Assembly: GCA_035400705.1 (NCBI GenBank)
Contig: DAOMZV010000013.1
Coordinates: forward strand, 1-24,934
Length of the DNA: 24,934 bases
Direction of reading: 5' to 3'
Origin: GWC2-40-17 sp035400705
Lineage (GTDB): Bacteria; Patescibacteriota; Patescibacteriia; Magasanikbacterales; UBA10003
Every line of letters begins with the position of its first letter. Positions within the stretch are counted from its first letter, which is position 1. Position numbers and translations under genes: made by a program. Shown here piece after piece: positions 8,047 through 14,622 of the stretch. The notes beneath the pieces are model-generated. The model made no database searches and was not told the origin of the DNA. It saw only the letters and a list, made by a program, of their open reading frames with translations.

Positions 8047-8460
8047 GTGTGAGAGAAGTTTAAAAATGATTTTTGCCGCCGTAAGTTTGAAAGAGAAGCG
8101 GCTAATCAGACTGAAGGAACAAAAAATTTACTTTGAGTTGTGAAAAAGAACATATATTGTAGAGAATACCGTGCTGGGCAGGGCCAAGTAAGATTGAAAA
8201 TGATGGCGCCATCGCGAATCGCATTAGTCGAGGGAAAATGAAGAGAATCGATATCCGCGCGGATAGTGTGAATGAGATCACACAACGATAGCTCTTCGAA
8301 ACATCGAGATAACCGATGTTATAACTAGGACGCCGTGGTCTTAGCTGCCTGCCAAGAGGCTTTTTGTTGTGAAAGAGAATTGACCCTGCCCAGCTGAAAA
8401 GAAAAAATTTTTTCATCCTTTCAGCTGACCAAGGTCGTCTTTCAACTAACCTTATCTCTA
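8020..8460 (-). ncRNA. Candidate structured RNA A (~440 nt, unassigned)
   Basis: This gene-free stretch is GC-richer than its flanks and full of inverted repeats. An 11-bp long-range pair (GCTGGGCAGGG 8173-8183 with CCCTGCCCAGC 8384-8394) encloses several hairpins: a junction closed by GAAGAG/CTCTTC plus ATCG/CGAT (8240-8250 with 8286-8297) containing ATCCGCGCGGAT (8253-8264) and GTGTGA/TCACAC (8266-8283), then AACATCG/CGATGTT (8300-8320). Another hairpin at 8391-8427 shares CAGC with the long-range pair, so the two compete. A minus-strand promoter (8466-8494) and a weak terminator (8008-8046) define the strand. Length suits an RNase P RNA or tmRNA, but I could not find the conserved motifs of either. 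A 104-codon frame at 8102-8416 is probably not coding. Confidence 0.5.
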
Positions 8461-8465
8461 TTTAT

Positions 8466-8494
8466 AGTATAGTTGGTTTTAAAAAATAAGGCAA
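8466..8494 (-). promoter_or_regulatory. Promoter of RNA A
   Basis: Minus-strand TTGCCT (8489-8494) and TATACT (8466-8471) with a 17-bp spacer. The same TTGCCT -35 is used by the DUF5679 gene. Confidence 0.65.
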
Positions 8495-8514
8495 GAATAA
8501 AGAGGGGAATAAGT

Positions 8515-8523
8515 TGTGGATAA
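8515..8523 (+). other. Perfect DnaA box outside oriC
   Basis: TGTGGATAA, the complement of TTATCCACA, between the divergent promoters of RNA A and the M23 peptidase gene. Confidence 0.6.
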
Positions 8524-8555
8524 ATTTATTTTTTACTAAAAATGATTAAATTGGA

Positions 8556-8584
8556 TTGCTAAAACAGATCATTTTTGTTATGCT
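8556..8584 (+). promoter_or_regulatory. Promoter of the M23 peptidase gene
   Basis: TTGCTA (8556-8561) and TATGCT (8579-8584) are 17 bp apart. The -10 ends 12 bases before the ATG, so the mRNA would be nearly leaderless. Confidence 0.6.
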
Positions 8585-8596
8585 ATTTTTACTAAC

Positions 8597-9889
8597 ATGT
8601 CCAAGTTTAAGCTTAAAATTTTACTTTATTTATATAAGGGGATTATGGCCGTTAAACGTCGGCTAATCTCTTTTTTTGTGTTTATTTTTCGGGGTTTTTT
8701 AGAAAAAATTGGTCGGGGATTAGCCACAATTTTAATCTTTCCTCTTTATAAATTGTATTTACGTTATTATTTAAAAGGTGGGTATTATTTACATTTGTTG
8801 TTTAATAAAAAAGTTTTTTATCTTGTAATTTTATTTTTCGGTCTTTTTTTAATGGCAGGCGAAAGTAAAACTTATGGTACTAATAAATACATTGGTGGTA
8901 GAGAAAGTTTGTTGTTTCAGTTTTTAGGACCAGGTGAAGACGGAGATTTTTTAGAGGAAGAACAATATGTTAATTTACCAGTAGTGGGAAATACAGACTA
9001 TAATTTAGGTTTGTCCGCTCAAGTTTTGGTAGGTGATGTTTTGGTTTCTCCTACTAGAGAAATTGTTGGCTTTAATCAAGATTTGCATGGGGTTGCTTCG
9101 CAGATAATTTTACCTGGGGTAGATTTTGGTCAAAGAAAGGAAATAATTAAATATGCGGTTCAGGTGGGTGATAGTATTAATAGTGTGGCTTCAAAATTTA
9201 AAATCAGTGTTGATACTATTTATGTAGAAAATAAGCTAACTAGCCGTAGCACTATTAGACCAGGAGATGTTTTAACGATTTTGCCAGTTTCCGGTGTTTC
9301 TCATAAAGTTAAAAAAGGAGACACTTGGGCTAAGATTGCCGCGACTTATAAAGTTGAAGCCCAAAAAATTATTGATTTTAATGCTTTAAGTGAGAAGGAA
9401 CTGCCAGTCGGTGAAACTATTGTAATTCCTGACGGCAAAGCGCCCACTGCTACTACGGTAAAACCAGCCATAATCAAACCAGTTCAAACTACCACTGCCA
9501 CGCGGCCTGTTTCTGCAAGTAATGTTGGCTCGGGAATGTTCTGGCCAGCCAACTGTCGACGCATTTCACAATATTTTGGTTGGCGCCATACTGGCATTGA
9601 TATTGCTTGTCCTTTGGGTACAGCGATTTATGCTTTTGATGATGGCGTAGTTGAAGCCTCGGGTTGGAATAGCGGTGGCTATGGTTATCAAATCGTTATT
9701 AATCATGGTAATGGGATTAAGACTCGTTATGCTCATAACAGTAAACTGTTTGTAAAAGTTGGAGAGCTTGTGAGCAAGGGTGATAATATTTCTTTAATGG
9801 GTTCGACAGGTCGCTCTACTGGTTCGCATTTACATTTTGAAGTGATTGTTAATGGTGTGAGAGTCAATCCTTTCCTCTACGTCAGATAA
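8597..9889 (+). CDS. LysM-M23 family peptidoglycan endopeptidase
   Basis: A 430-residue envelope protein that probably trims peptide cross-links. An N-terminal basic and hydrophobic part has a membrane segment at about 73-87. Two LysM peptidoglycan-binding repeats follow (about 185-230, with YAVQVGDSINSVASKFKIS, and 235-280, with HKVKKGDTWAKIAATYKV). A Thr/Pro-rich linker leads to the M23 domain (about 315-428). The zinc ligands look intact: H331 and D335 in HTGIDIA and H413 in HLHFEV; H380 and H411 complete the active site. The start is the first ATG after a promoter and no ribosome binding site is visible. Unlike degenerate M23 proteins that only activate amidases, this one should be catalytic. 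Confidence 0.92.
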   Translation: MSKFKLKILLYLYKGIMAVKRRLISFFVFIFRGFLEKIGRGLATILIFPLYKLYLRYYLKGGYYLHLLFNKKVFYLVILFFGLFLMAGESKTYGTNKYIGGRESLLFQFLGPGEDGDFLEEEQYVNLPVVGNTDYNLGLSAQVLVGDVLVSPTREIVGFNQDLHGVASQIILPGVDFGQRKEIIKYAVQVGDSINSVASKFKISVDTIYVENKLTSRSTIRPGDVLTILPVSGVSHKVKKGDTWAKIAATYKVEAQKIIDFNALSEKELPVGETIVIPDGKAPTATTVKPAIIKPVQTTTATRPVSASNVGSGMFWPANCRRISQYFGWRHTGIDIACPLGTAIYAFDDGVVEASGWNSGGYGYQIVINHGNGIKTRYAHNSKLFVKVGELVSKGDNISLMGSTGRSTGSHLHFEVIVNGVRVNPFLYVR

Positions 9890-9894
9890 AAACA

Positions 9895-9927
9895 AAAAAA
9901 TACCTCGGGGTAACCGAGGTATTTTTT
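9895..9927. terminator. Bidirectional terminator between the M23 gene and comM
   Basis: TACCTCGG pairs with CCGAGGTA around a 5-base loop, extended by A6 on the left and T6 on the right. It serves the convergent genes on both sides. Confidence 0.9.
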
Positions 9928-11452
9928 AATTATTATTTTTAATTCGATATTGCAAAGCTTCAGCTAGATGCTGGCTTTCAATTTTTTCTTGTTGGTTTAA
10001 GTCCGCAATTGTTCTGGCAATTTTTATTACTCGATAATAAGCTCGTGGTGATAAGTGCCAATTAGTAACTGCCAAACGAAGTAATTGTTTTTCTTCTTCC
10101 CCCAGCCAGCAAAATTTTTTTATTTCCTCTATCCCCATTTCGGCATTGGTAAAAATTTTTAAATCATGGAAACGCTGTAATTGGATTGTTCTGGTTTGTT
10201 CCACTCGTTGTCTAATTGTTTGGGAATTTTCTGCTGGGGTGGGATTTTCTAGTTCGGAAAATTTTAGTCTGGGTACTTCTACATAAAGATCAATCCTATC
10301 TAAGAGAGGTCCGGAAATTTTTTTCTGGTATTTGTTAATTTGAATAGGAGTACAGGAACAAAATTTTTCTAAATCGCCGTAGAAGCCGCAGGGGCAAGGA
10401 TTCTGCGCGGCAACTAGCATAAAACGAGCAGGAAAAGAATAAGTGCCGTTAGCCCGAGCTATTGTAATATTTCCGTCCTCTAGAGGTTGACGCAGATTTT
10501 CTAAAACTTGTCGGGAGAATTCTGGGAACTCATCTAAAAATAAAACACCACGATGAGCTAAAGTAATTTCTCCTGGACGAGGATTTCTTCCTCCTCCAAC
10601 CAAAGAAACACCCGAAGCTGTGTGGTGGGGGCAGCGAAAAGATCTAGTGGTGATTAAAGGTTTTTCTGGTGTCAGTAATCCAGCGATAGAATAAATTTTG
10701 GTTGCTTCTAAAGATTCGGCCAAAGTCATGCTAGGAAGAATAGTAACTAGGGTTTTAGCCAGGAGAGTTTTTCCTGATCCTGGTGGTCCTGAGAGTAGTA
10801 AGTTATGGCCTCCGGCTGCTGCAATTTCCATGGCGCGCTTGGCAAAGGTCTGGCCCTGGATATTGGCCATATCTAAACCAGGCCAAGTAGGAGAGTTGAC
10901 TGGGCTCGAAGTCGACTGATTAGTAAACGAGGTAATTTTTTCTTGGCCTAATAAATGTTTTAATAATTGTTGTAAATTTTTAACCGGAATAATTTCTATA
11001 TCACTAATCAGACCAGCCTCTGCTGCATTATCTTGGGGCAAAAATAAAGTTTTTAAGCCTTTTTCTTTAAGAAAAATAGCAATGGGTAAGGCGCCGTTAA
11101 TTTTCCGTAAATTGCCATCAAGAGCCAATTCACCAACAAAAATAGAATTAGATAAGTCCGGGGTTTGTTGTAGTGTTCCCAAAATAATTGAGAGAGCCAT
11201 GGGTAAATCGTAAATTGGCCCTTCTTTAGGAATATCCGCCGGGGCTAGATTGATAATTAAACGATGGGTGTTGGGAAAAGACAAACCAGAATTTTTAATT
11301 GCAGAACGAATTCTTTCCCTCGCTTCCTGGATGGAAGTATCTGGTAAACCCACAATATTAAAAGAAGGGAAACCGGTCGAAATATCCGTTTCCACTTCTA
11401 CTAAAGAACATTTTAATCCGTTAAGAGAAACGGATTGCACATGTGATAACAT
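9926..11452 (-). CDS. comM: YifB/ComM family Mg-chelatase-like AAA+ ATPase
   Basis: ComM is a hexameric DNA helicase that promotes branch migration of incoming DNA during natural transformation. The 508-residue protein has the whole family layout: an N-terminal Lon-protease-like fold (1-170, starting MLSHVQSVSLNGL), an AAA+ core with Walker A GPPGSGKT (222-229) and Walker B RGVLFLDEFPEF, a CPCGFYGD...FCSC cysteine cluster, and a C-terminal Mg-chelatase-type lid ending EALQYRIKN. A GGGGG-rich stretch directly precedes the ATG. The lspA gene is immediately upstream on the same strand, 17 bases away, so the two may be cotranscribed. No other competence gene is in the window. Confidence 0.94.
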   Translation of the reverse strand: MLSHVQSVSLNGLKCSLVEVETDISTGFPSFNIVGLPDTSIQEARERIRSAIKNSGLSFPNTHRLIINLAPADIPKEGPIYDLPMALSIILGTLQQTPDLSNSIFVGELALDGNLRKINGALPIAIFLKEKGLKTLFLPQDNAAEAGLISDIEIIPVKNLQQLLKHLLGQEKITSFTNQSTSSPVNSPTWPGLDMANIQGQTFAKRAMEIAAAGGHNLLLSGPPGSGKTLLAKTLVTILPSMTLAESLEATKIYSIAGLLTPEKPLITTRSFRCPHHTASGVSLVGGGRNPRPGEITLAHRGVLFLDEFPEFSRQVLENLRQPLEDGNITIARANGTYSFPARFMLVAAQNPCPCGFYGDLEKFCSCTPIQINKYQKKISGPLLDRIDLYVEVPRLKFSELENPTPAENSQTIRQRVEQTRTIQLQRFHDLKIFTNAEMGIEEIKKFCWLGEEEKQLLRLAVTNWHLSPRAYYRVIKIARTIADLNQQEKIESQHLAEALQYRIKNNN

Positions 11453-11469
11453 ACCCCCTTAAGAAAAAA

Positions 11470-11877
11470 TCAATTTCGTTGGTAAATTTTTATAGCCAAG
11501 AAGATAACGCCTAAAAAAATTAAACCATCAGCCAAATTGAAATAAGAAATTGGATAAAAATAAAAATAATCTATAACAAAGGAATGAAGAAGACGATCTA
11601 TTAAGTTACTGGTAGCACCTAAAAAAATTAAACTGGCGGGGAAAAGATAGTTAGGTTTTTTGTAAACTAAAATAATCAAAATTAATAAAATTAAAATTGA
11701 GGTTAGAATAATAAGTGGTTGGGGGAAAGACAAACTAAAAGCCAAAGCCGGATTGGCAAAGAATGTCCAAGATAGCCAATGAGAAATTAATGGTTGGTCG
11801 GGTTGGATTTGAAGGGTGATTTTTTTTAAACCAAGATCGGTTAAAAAAATAATTAAACCTAAAAAAAATTTTTTCAT
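11470..11877 (-). CDS. lspA: Lipoprotein signal peptidase (signal peptidase II)
   Basis: An aspartyl protease of the inner membrane that removes signal peptides from prolipoproteins. From the ATG at 11877 it has 135 residues and about four membrane segments. The catalytic pair is visible: the aspartate in TSNLIDRLLHSFVIDYF and the one in FNLADGLIF. The first extramembrane loop, WTFFANPALAFSL, resembles the family's NxGaaFs loop. The frame also has ATGs at 11895 and 11913; the 11877 start (MKKFFLGLII) fits the family and lies just after a TATAAT-like -10 (11884-11889). The sequence is more diverged than usual but the catalytic parts are intact. Confidence 0.88.
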   Translation of the reverse strand: MKKFFLGLIIFLTDLGLKKITLQIQPDQPLISHWLSWTFFANPALAFSLSFPQPLIILTSILILLILIILVYKKPNYLFPASLIFLGATSNLIDRLLHSFVIDYFYFYPISYFNLADGLIFLGVIFLAIKIYQRN

Positions 11878-11902
11878 AAATTTATTATAACTCATTTTCT
11901 TC

Positions 11903-11930
11903 TTGACAGCCATAATTTTTTTGTTAAACT
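11903..11930 (+). promoter_or_regulatory. Promoter of the 102-residue hypothetical gene
   Basis: TTGACA (11903-11908) and TAAACT (11925-11930), spacing 16, lie about 30 bases before the ATG at 11962. Confidence 0.65.
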
Positions 11931-11961
11931 AGAAGTCAAAGTGGTTCTTTGAGGAGAGGTT

Positions 11962-12270
11962 ATGACAGAAAAGCTCGGAATGGCTTATGCCGTAGTTGAA
12001 ACCTTGGTTCGGGACAGTTTTGATTTTTTGGGTTCCAATTCACAAGTGAAAACTAAATTTGTGAAAGATCTGTCTAATAATTTTATCATTCGAGTGATGT
12101 TTTGGCAGAGAGGCTTGATTCCTGAAAATTATACGGAACATAGTTTTTCCGAACATATAATTGAAAAGGGGATCTTTTTGGCTAGTTTGCCTGTAACCAT
12201 TCCCCTTTGTTTGCCCGCGCTGGTTATTTCGTCAGCGCTTGAAACAATTTCTCCGACCTCATCTAAGTGA
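11962..12270 (+). CDS. Hypothetical protein, 102 residues
   Basis: I do not recognise this protein. It begins MTEKLGMAYAVVETLVRDSF; the C-terminal third has a hydrophobic stretch (about 73-92, FLASLPVTIPLCLPALVIS) that could be a membrane segment. The N-terminal part has mixed charge and looks soluble. A good ribosome binding site (GAGGAGAGG) precedes the ATG by a few bases, and a promoter and terminator bracket it, so it is very likely a real single-gene unit. No function can be proposed. Confidence 0.75.
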   Translation: MTEKLGMAYAVVETLVRDSFDFLGSNSQVKTKFVKDLSNNFIIRVMFWQRGLIPENYTEHSFSEHIIEKGIFLASLPVTIPLCLPALVISSALETISPTSSK

Positions 12271-12275
12271 ATAAC

Positions 12276-12312
12276 AAAAGGCCTCGGTCTAACAACCGAA
12301 GCCTTTTTATTT
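12276..12312. terminator. Bidirectional terminator
   Basis: AAAAGGC(C)TCGGT pairs with ACCGAAGCCTTTT, one bulged base, between the convergent hypothetical and TraR/DksA-like genes; T-rich on both exits. Confidence 0.88.
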
Positions 12313-12315
12313 TTT

Positions 12316-12687
12316 CTAGGCTTCCTGAGTCAAGATTTTTTTACAAGAGATACAAGAGGTAGAGGCTGGTCTAGCTAAAAGTCTTTTTTCGTCAATTGGT
12401 TTTTTACAATATTTGCAGATACCATAAGTTCCGTCTTTAACTTTTTGTAGGGCGCTGTGAACATCTTGTAAATCTTTTTCTACAGTTTTTTCTAGAGCTA
12501 AATAATCGTTATAGGTGGAAACTTCCTGAATATTTTCTTCTTCAGAATCGCCGTAGCTGGGGAATTTAGCATCAAAATCTTCGGCATTATGAATATTACG
12601 ATTGGTGAATTTAGCTAATTCGCTTTCTAGTCTCTTTTGTTCCTTTAAGAGAATGTCTTCAAAAACCTTAAGATTTTTTTTGTCCAT
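12316..12687 (-). CDS. TraR/DksA family zinc-finger protein
   Basis: A 123-residue protein of the family that binds RNA polymerase through the secondary channel. The N-terminal half (1-80) is a charged, coiled-coil-like helix pair (KVFEDILLKEQKRLESELAKF). The C-terminal zinc finger is CKYCKKPI...CISCK, four cysteines as in DksA, preceded by the family's DGTYGIC. The frame continues upstream to 12717, but the ATG at 12687 (MDKKNLKVFEDIL) looks like the true start. It has its own promoter. The family link is firm; whether it senses ppGpp as Escherichia coli DksA does cannot be judged. Confidence 0.88.
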   Translation of the reverse strand: MDKKNLKVFEDILLKEQKRLESELAKFTNRNIHNAEDFDAKFPSYGDSEEENIQEVSTYNDYLALEKTVEKDLQDVHSALQKVKDGTYGICKYCKKPIDEKRLLARPASTSCISCKKILTQEA

Positions 12688-12766
12688 AATTTCTAAAATG
12701 GGACGCCAAAACTTCAATGTTTTTTAAGATTTAAAAAAATTTTAGTCTTGGCTAAATTATGCAGTA

Positions 12767-12795
12767 ATTATAAAGTAAAAAAAGAAAAAGGTCAA
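12767..12795 (-). promoter_or_regulatory. Promoter of the TraR/DksA-like gene
   Basis: Minus-strand TTGACC (12790-12795), a 17-bp spacer and TATAAT (12767-12772), about 80 bases before the start codon. It lies immediately past the 3' end of the superoxide dismutase gene. Confidence 0.8.
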
Positions 12796-12803
12796 GAGTG
12801 TTT

Positions 12804-13382
12804 TTAGTTTATTCTTTGAGCGACGGTTAACCAATTAATATTTTTAAAAAAGGCTTCGATATAATCCGCTCTTTTTAATCCATAATCTAACATAAAAGCA
12901 TGCTCAAAAACGTCCATAACTAACAGGGGTTTCGCCCCAGTTAGGTGGCCGGTATTGTGTTCGTCTATCCAAGTATTAAATAAAAAGTCAGTTTGTGGGT
13001 CGTAACAAAGAATTACCCAGCCAATACCTCTAAGCAGACCAGTGGCTTGAAATTGATTTTTCCAGTTATCTAAACTGCCGAATTGTTGAGTAATTTTTTT
13101 AGCTAAAAGAGAGGACCGGTCTAGAGGCTGGCTATTGGGGGAAAGGTTATCAAAGTAAATTTCATGAAGACGCATGCCGTTAAATTCCCAACCGAAACGT
13201 CGAATTAATTCATTAAAAATCGGTCCTTCTAGTGTGTTGTCTTGGGACATTTTGTTTAGTTCTTCCCACAATTTATTACTATTATTAACATAGCCCTGGT
13301 AAAGAGCGAGGTGGTTTTTTAACATTTGGTCGCTAAAACCGGGCAGACCTAGGAGATAATCAAAATTTTTCGCTGTAAACAT
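12804..13382 (-). CDS. Iron/manganese superoxide dismutase
   Basis: A cytoplasmic enzyme that converts superoxide to oxygen and hydrogen peroxide. At 192 residues it is normal for the family. The metal ligands are in place: a first His in LKNHLALYQGYV, a second in NGMRLHEIYFDNL, and the Asp and third His in the signature VMDVFEHAF (standard DVWEHAY). The C-terminal domain carries GIGWVILCYD and EHNTGH. RLHEIYFDNL replaces the common HxNHxxFW segment, a variant found in some deep-branching members. The metal, Fe or Mn, cannot be decided by eye. Its presence suggests at least occasional exposure to oxygen. Confidence 0.93.
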   Translation of the reverse strand: MFTAKNFDYLLGLPGFSDQMLKNHLALYQGYVNNSNKLWEELNKMSQDNTLEGPIFNELIRRFGWEFNGMRLHEIYFDNLSPNSQPLDRSSLLAKKITQQFGSLDNWKNQFQATGLLRGIGWVILCYDPQTDFLFNTWIDEHNTGHLTGAKPLLVMDVFEHAFMLDYGLKRADYIEAFFKNINWLTVAQRIN

Positions 13383-13388
13383 AAATTA

Positions 13389-13417
13389 TTGACAAAATAA
13401 TTAGATTTATTTAAGGT
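13389..13417 (+). promoter_or_regulatory. Possible promoter of the 148-residue membrane protein gene
   Basis: TTGACA (13389-13394) and a weak -10, TAAGGT (13412-13417), are 17 bp apart and 50 bases before the ATG at 13467. Confidence 0.5.
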
Positions 13418-13466
13418 TTAGGTGGAGATAATGGTCATTTAAAACTTAAAGATAAGAGGTAGAAAA

Positions 13467-13913
13467 ATGCGAAAGGATTTTAGTCAGACGATTAGGTTCT
13501 TTTTTGTTATGCAAATTGCCATGGTTGTAGTTTTACTAATTACATTCTTCATACTCTTGCTGTTTTTGCCGCCACAAAGAGAATTTTTGGCTATTATTGC
13601 TATTTTTATCCTAAGCATGGGTGCTGGCGTAATAACAGATTTCTTCTTGTACCCACATATTGCCAAACCAGCCTTTTTTGTATCCTTTACCTCAGCTGTG
13701 GCTGGTTTATTAGCTCTAGCTCCTTTAATGTTTGTTGGAGGAGCAATTGATCACTTTTTTGGTTGGAGTTTCGCTATTGTTTGTTTGAGTTCAGTTGCTA
13801 TGACTTCGGTTAAGGCGGCGCAAAATTACGGCTGCTCTTATCTTTTAATGCTTTTGACGCATTTTGTGCAAGTAGCAGCGATTTTCTTCCCTATTTATTT
13901 TACCATTTTGTAA
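13467..13913 (+). CDS. Four-helix integral membrane protein of unknown function
   Basis: A 148-residue protein with four strongly hydrophobic stretches (about 10-33, 40-58, 70-105 and 122-146). The first loop contains LLFLPPQREF and the third helix contains SAVAGLLALAPLMFVGGAID. I do not recognise the family; there are no obvious catalytic or metal-binding motifs. A ribosome binding site (AAGAGG) precedes the ATG and a strong terminator follows the stop, so it is very likely expressed as a single gene. Confidence 0.75.
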   Translation: MRKDFSQTIRFFFVMQIAMVVVLLITFFILLLFLPPQREFLAIIAIFILSMGAGVITDFFLYPHIAKPAFFVSFTSAVAGLLALAPLMFVGGAIDHFFGWSFAIVCLSSVAMTSVKAAQNYGCSYLLMLLTHFVQVAAIFFPIYFTIL

Positions 13914-13922
13914 ACTAACTGT

Positions 13923-13954
13923 CGCCCAAGAAATAACTTCTTGGGCGTTTTTTT
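13923..13954 (+). terminator. Terminator after the membrane protein gene
   Basis: A 10-bp stem (CGCCCAAGAA with TTCTTGGGCG) and a run of seven T form a canonical intrinsic terminator ten bases past the stop. Confidence 0.93.
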
Positions 13955-14004
13955 GCTTATTCCCTCCTTTTTTAAAGATTTGCTTAAAAAAGGCTAAAAT
14001 TAAA

Positions 14005-14029
14005 CAAAAAAACAGACATTAAAGTCTGT
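14005..14029 (-). terminator. Terminator of RNA B
   Basis: On the minus strand ACAGAC pairs with GTCTGT around a 6-base loop, followed by a T tract (14005-14012). A DnaA box (14027-14035) overlaps its base. Confidence 0.75.
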
Positions 14030-14369
14030 GGATAAAGAGTGTAAAAACTTTTTTAATTTATTTAAATATCTTCTTAAAACGCCAAAAGGGGCGCACTAAA
14101 GCCCAATTATTGTTTGTTTAAAGGCAAGTCGCCCCTTAAAATCCCAAGGGGAGCCTGTGTTCGACACTTAAGCCGAAAAACAAACATCCTAATCTTAGGA
14201 CGGGTTACCTTCTTAAACCCTGCTTGTGGCTACGCCAGTTCGGATTCAGCAAGATCTTGGCTAAAAGCCGTGTTTGCCTTATTTTAGCAAACCAGAGAGT
14301 CAAAGAAGTAAAGAAATGCACATTAACGTTCCTGTGCATGTCTTCTAGATTTATAAAGAACGATTCTAT
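14008..14369 (-). ncRNA. Candidate structured RNA B (~360 nt, unassigned)
   Basis: A consensus promoter (14376-14404) and terminator (14005-14029) on the minus strand bound a stretch with no convincing gene. Pairings seen on + strand coordinates: a 9-bp stem, TGTTTGTTT (14111-14119) with AAACAAACA (14178-14186), leading through GGC/GCC and AAGTCG/CGACACTT to CCCCTT/AAGGGG (14132-14151); hairpins CCTAA/TTAGG and GGGTT/AACCC near 14187-14220; and a 7-bp ATGCACA/TGTGCAT hairpin near 14317-14340. Length, and a tag-like frame about 90 bases from the start (ANTAFSQDLAESELA, 14277 down to 14230), recall tmRNA. No tRNA-like 5'/3' domain, T-arm or GGGG start is visible, so I leave it unassigned. Confidence 0.6.
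14027..14035 (+). other. Perfect DnaA box
   Basis: TGTGGATAA overlapping the foot of the RNA B terminator. Confidence 0.5.
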
Positions 14370-14375
14370 AATAGT

Positions 14376-14404
14376 ATTATACCCTAAAAAAACTGTTTTG
14401 TCAA
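14376..14404 (-). promoter_or_regulatory. Consensus promoter of RNA B
   Basis: Minus-strand TTGACA (14399-14404), a 17-bp spacer and TATAAT (14376-14381): a full match to the sigma-70 consensus, so high constitutive transcription is expected. Confidence 0.92.
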
Positions 14405-14481
14405 CAGGAGACACCTTGTAAGATATTTTTTCTTTAAATTTAGCGAAAAAATATTAGTTTAGGGTAGTTTTTATTGGTTTT

Positions 14482-14507
14482 ATTTGTATACACTAGTGTA
14501 TACAAAT
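14482..14507. repeat. Perfect palindrome, copy 1
   Basis: TTTGTATACACT followed directly by its reverse complement AGTGTATACAAA makes a 24-bp perfect palindrome (14483-14506), one pair longer here. An identical 24-bp copy lies 90 bases downstream. Symmetry, length and duplication suggest the operator of a dimeric or tetrameric regulator. Confidence 0.85.
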
Positions 14508-14508
14508 C

Positions 14509-14545
14509 TGTGGATAAAGAGTGGGTTATTAGCAATTTATCCACA
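14509..14545. promoter_or_regulatory. Inverted pair of perfect DnaA boxes between the palindromes
   Basis: TGTGGATAA (14509-14517) and TTATCCACA (14537-14545) face each other 19 bases apart. A near match, TGTGGAAAA, lies at 14562-14570. All three lie between the two palindromes. Confidence 0.7.
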
Positions 14546-14596
14546 GGGTGTTGAGGTTAAATGTGGAAAATTTTTTTAAAATCTAACGCAGAGTTA

Positions 14597-14620
14597 TTTG
14601 TATACACTAGTGTATACAAA
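14597..14620. repeat. Perfect palindrome, copy 2
   Basis: The same 24-bp palindrome as at 14483-14506. It ends two bases before the ATG at 14623, so a bound protein would cover the translation start region of the downstream gene's DNA. Confidence 0.85.
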
Positions 14621-14622
14621 GA

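Noticed and set aside
8102..8416. A 104-codon minus-strand frame that could be called a gene
   Set aside because: It runs through many RNA-like helices, its start lies inside a hairpin, and the composition does not read like a protein.
14148..14170. Plus-strand GGGGAGCC...TGTTCGAC resembling a tmRNA 5' end
   Set aside because: No matching 3' T-arm or acceptor strand follows within 400 bases, and the strong promoter and terminator are on the other strand; the match comes from a GTGTCGAACAC hairpin.
14205..14414. A 69-codon minus-strand frame across RNA B
   Set aside because: It starts upstream of the consensus promoter and so would not be on the transcript; the sequence is helix-rich.
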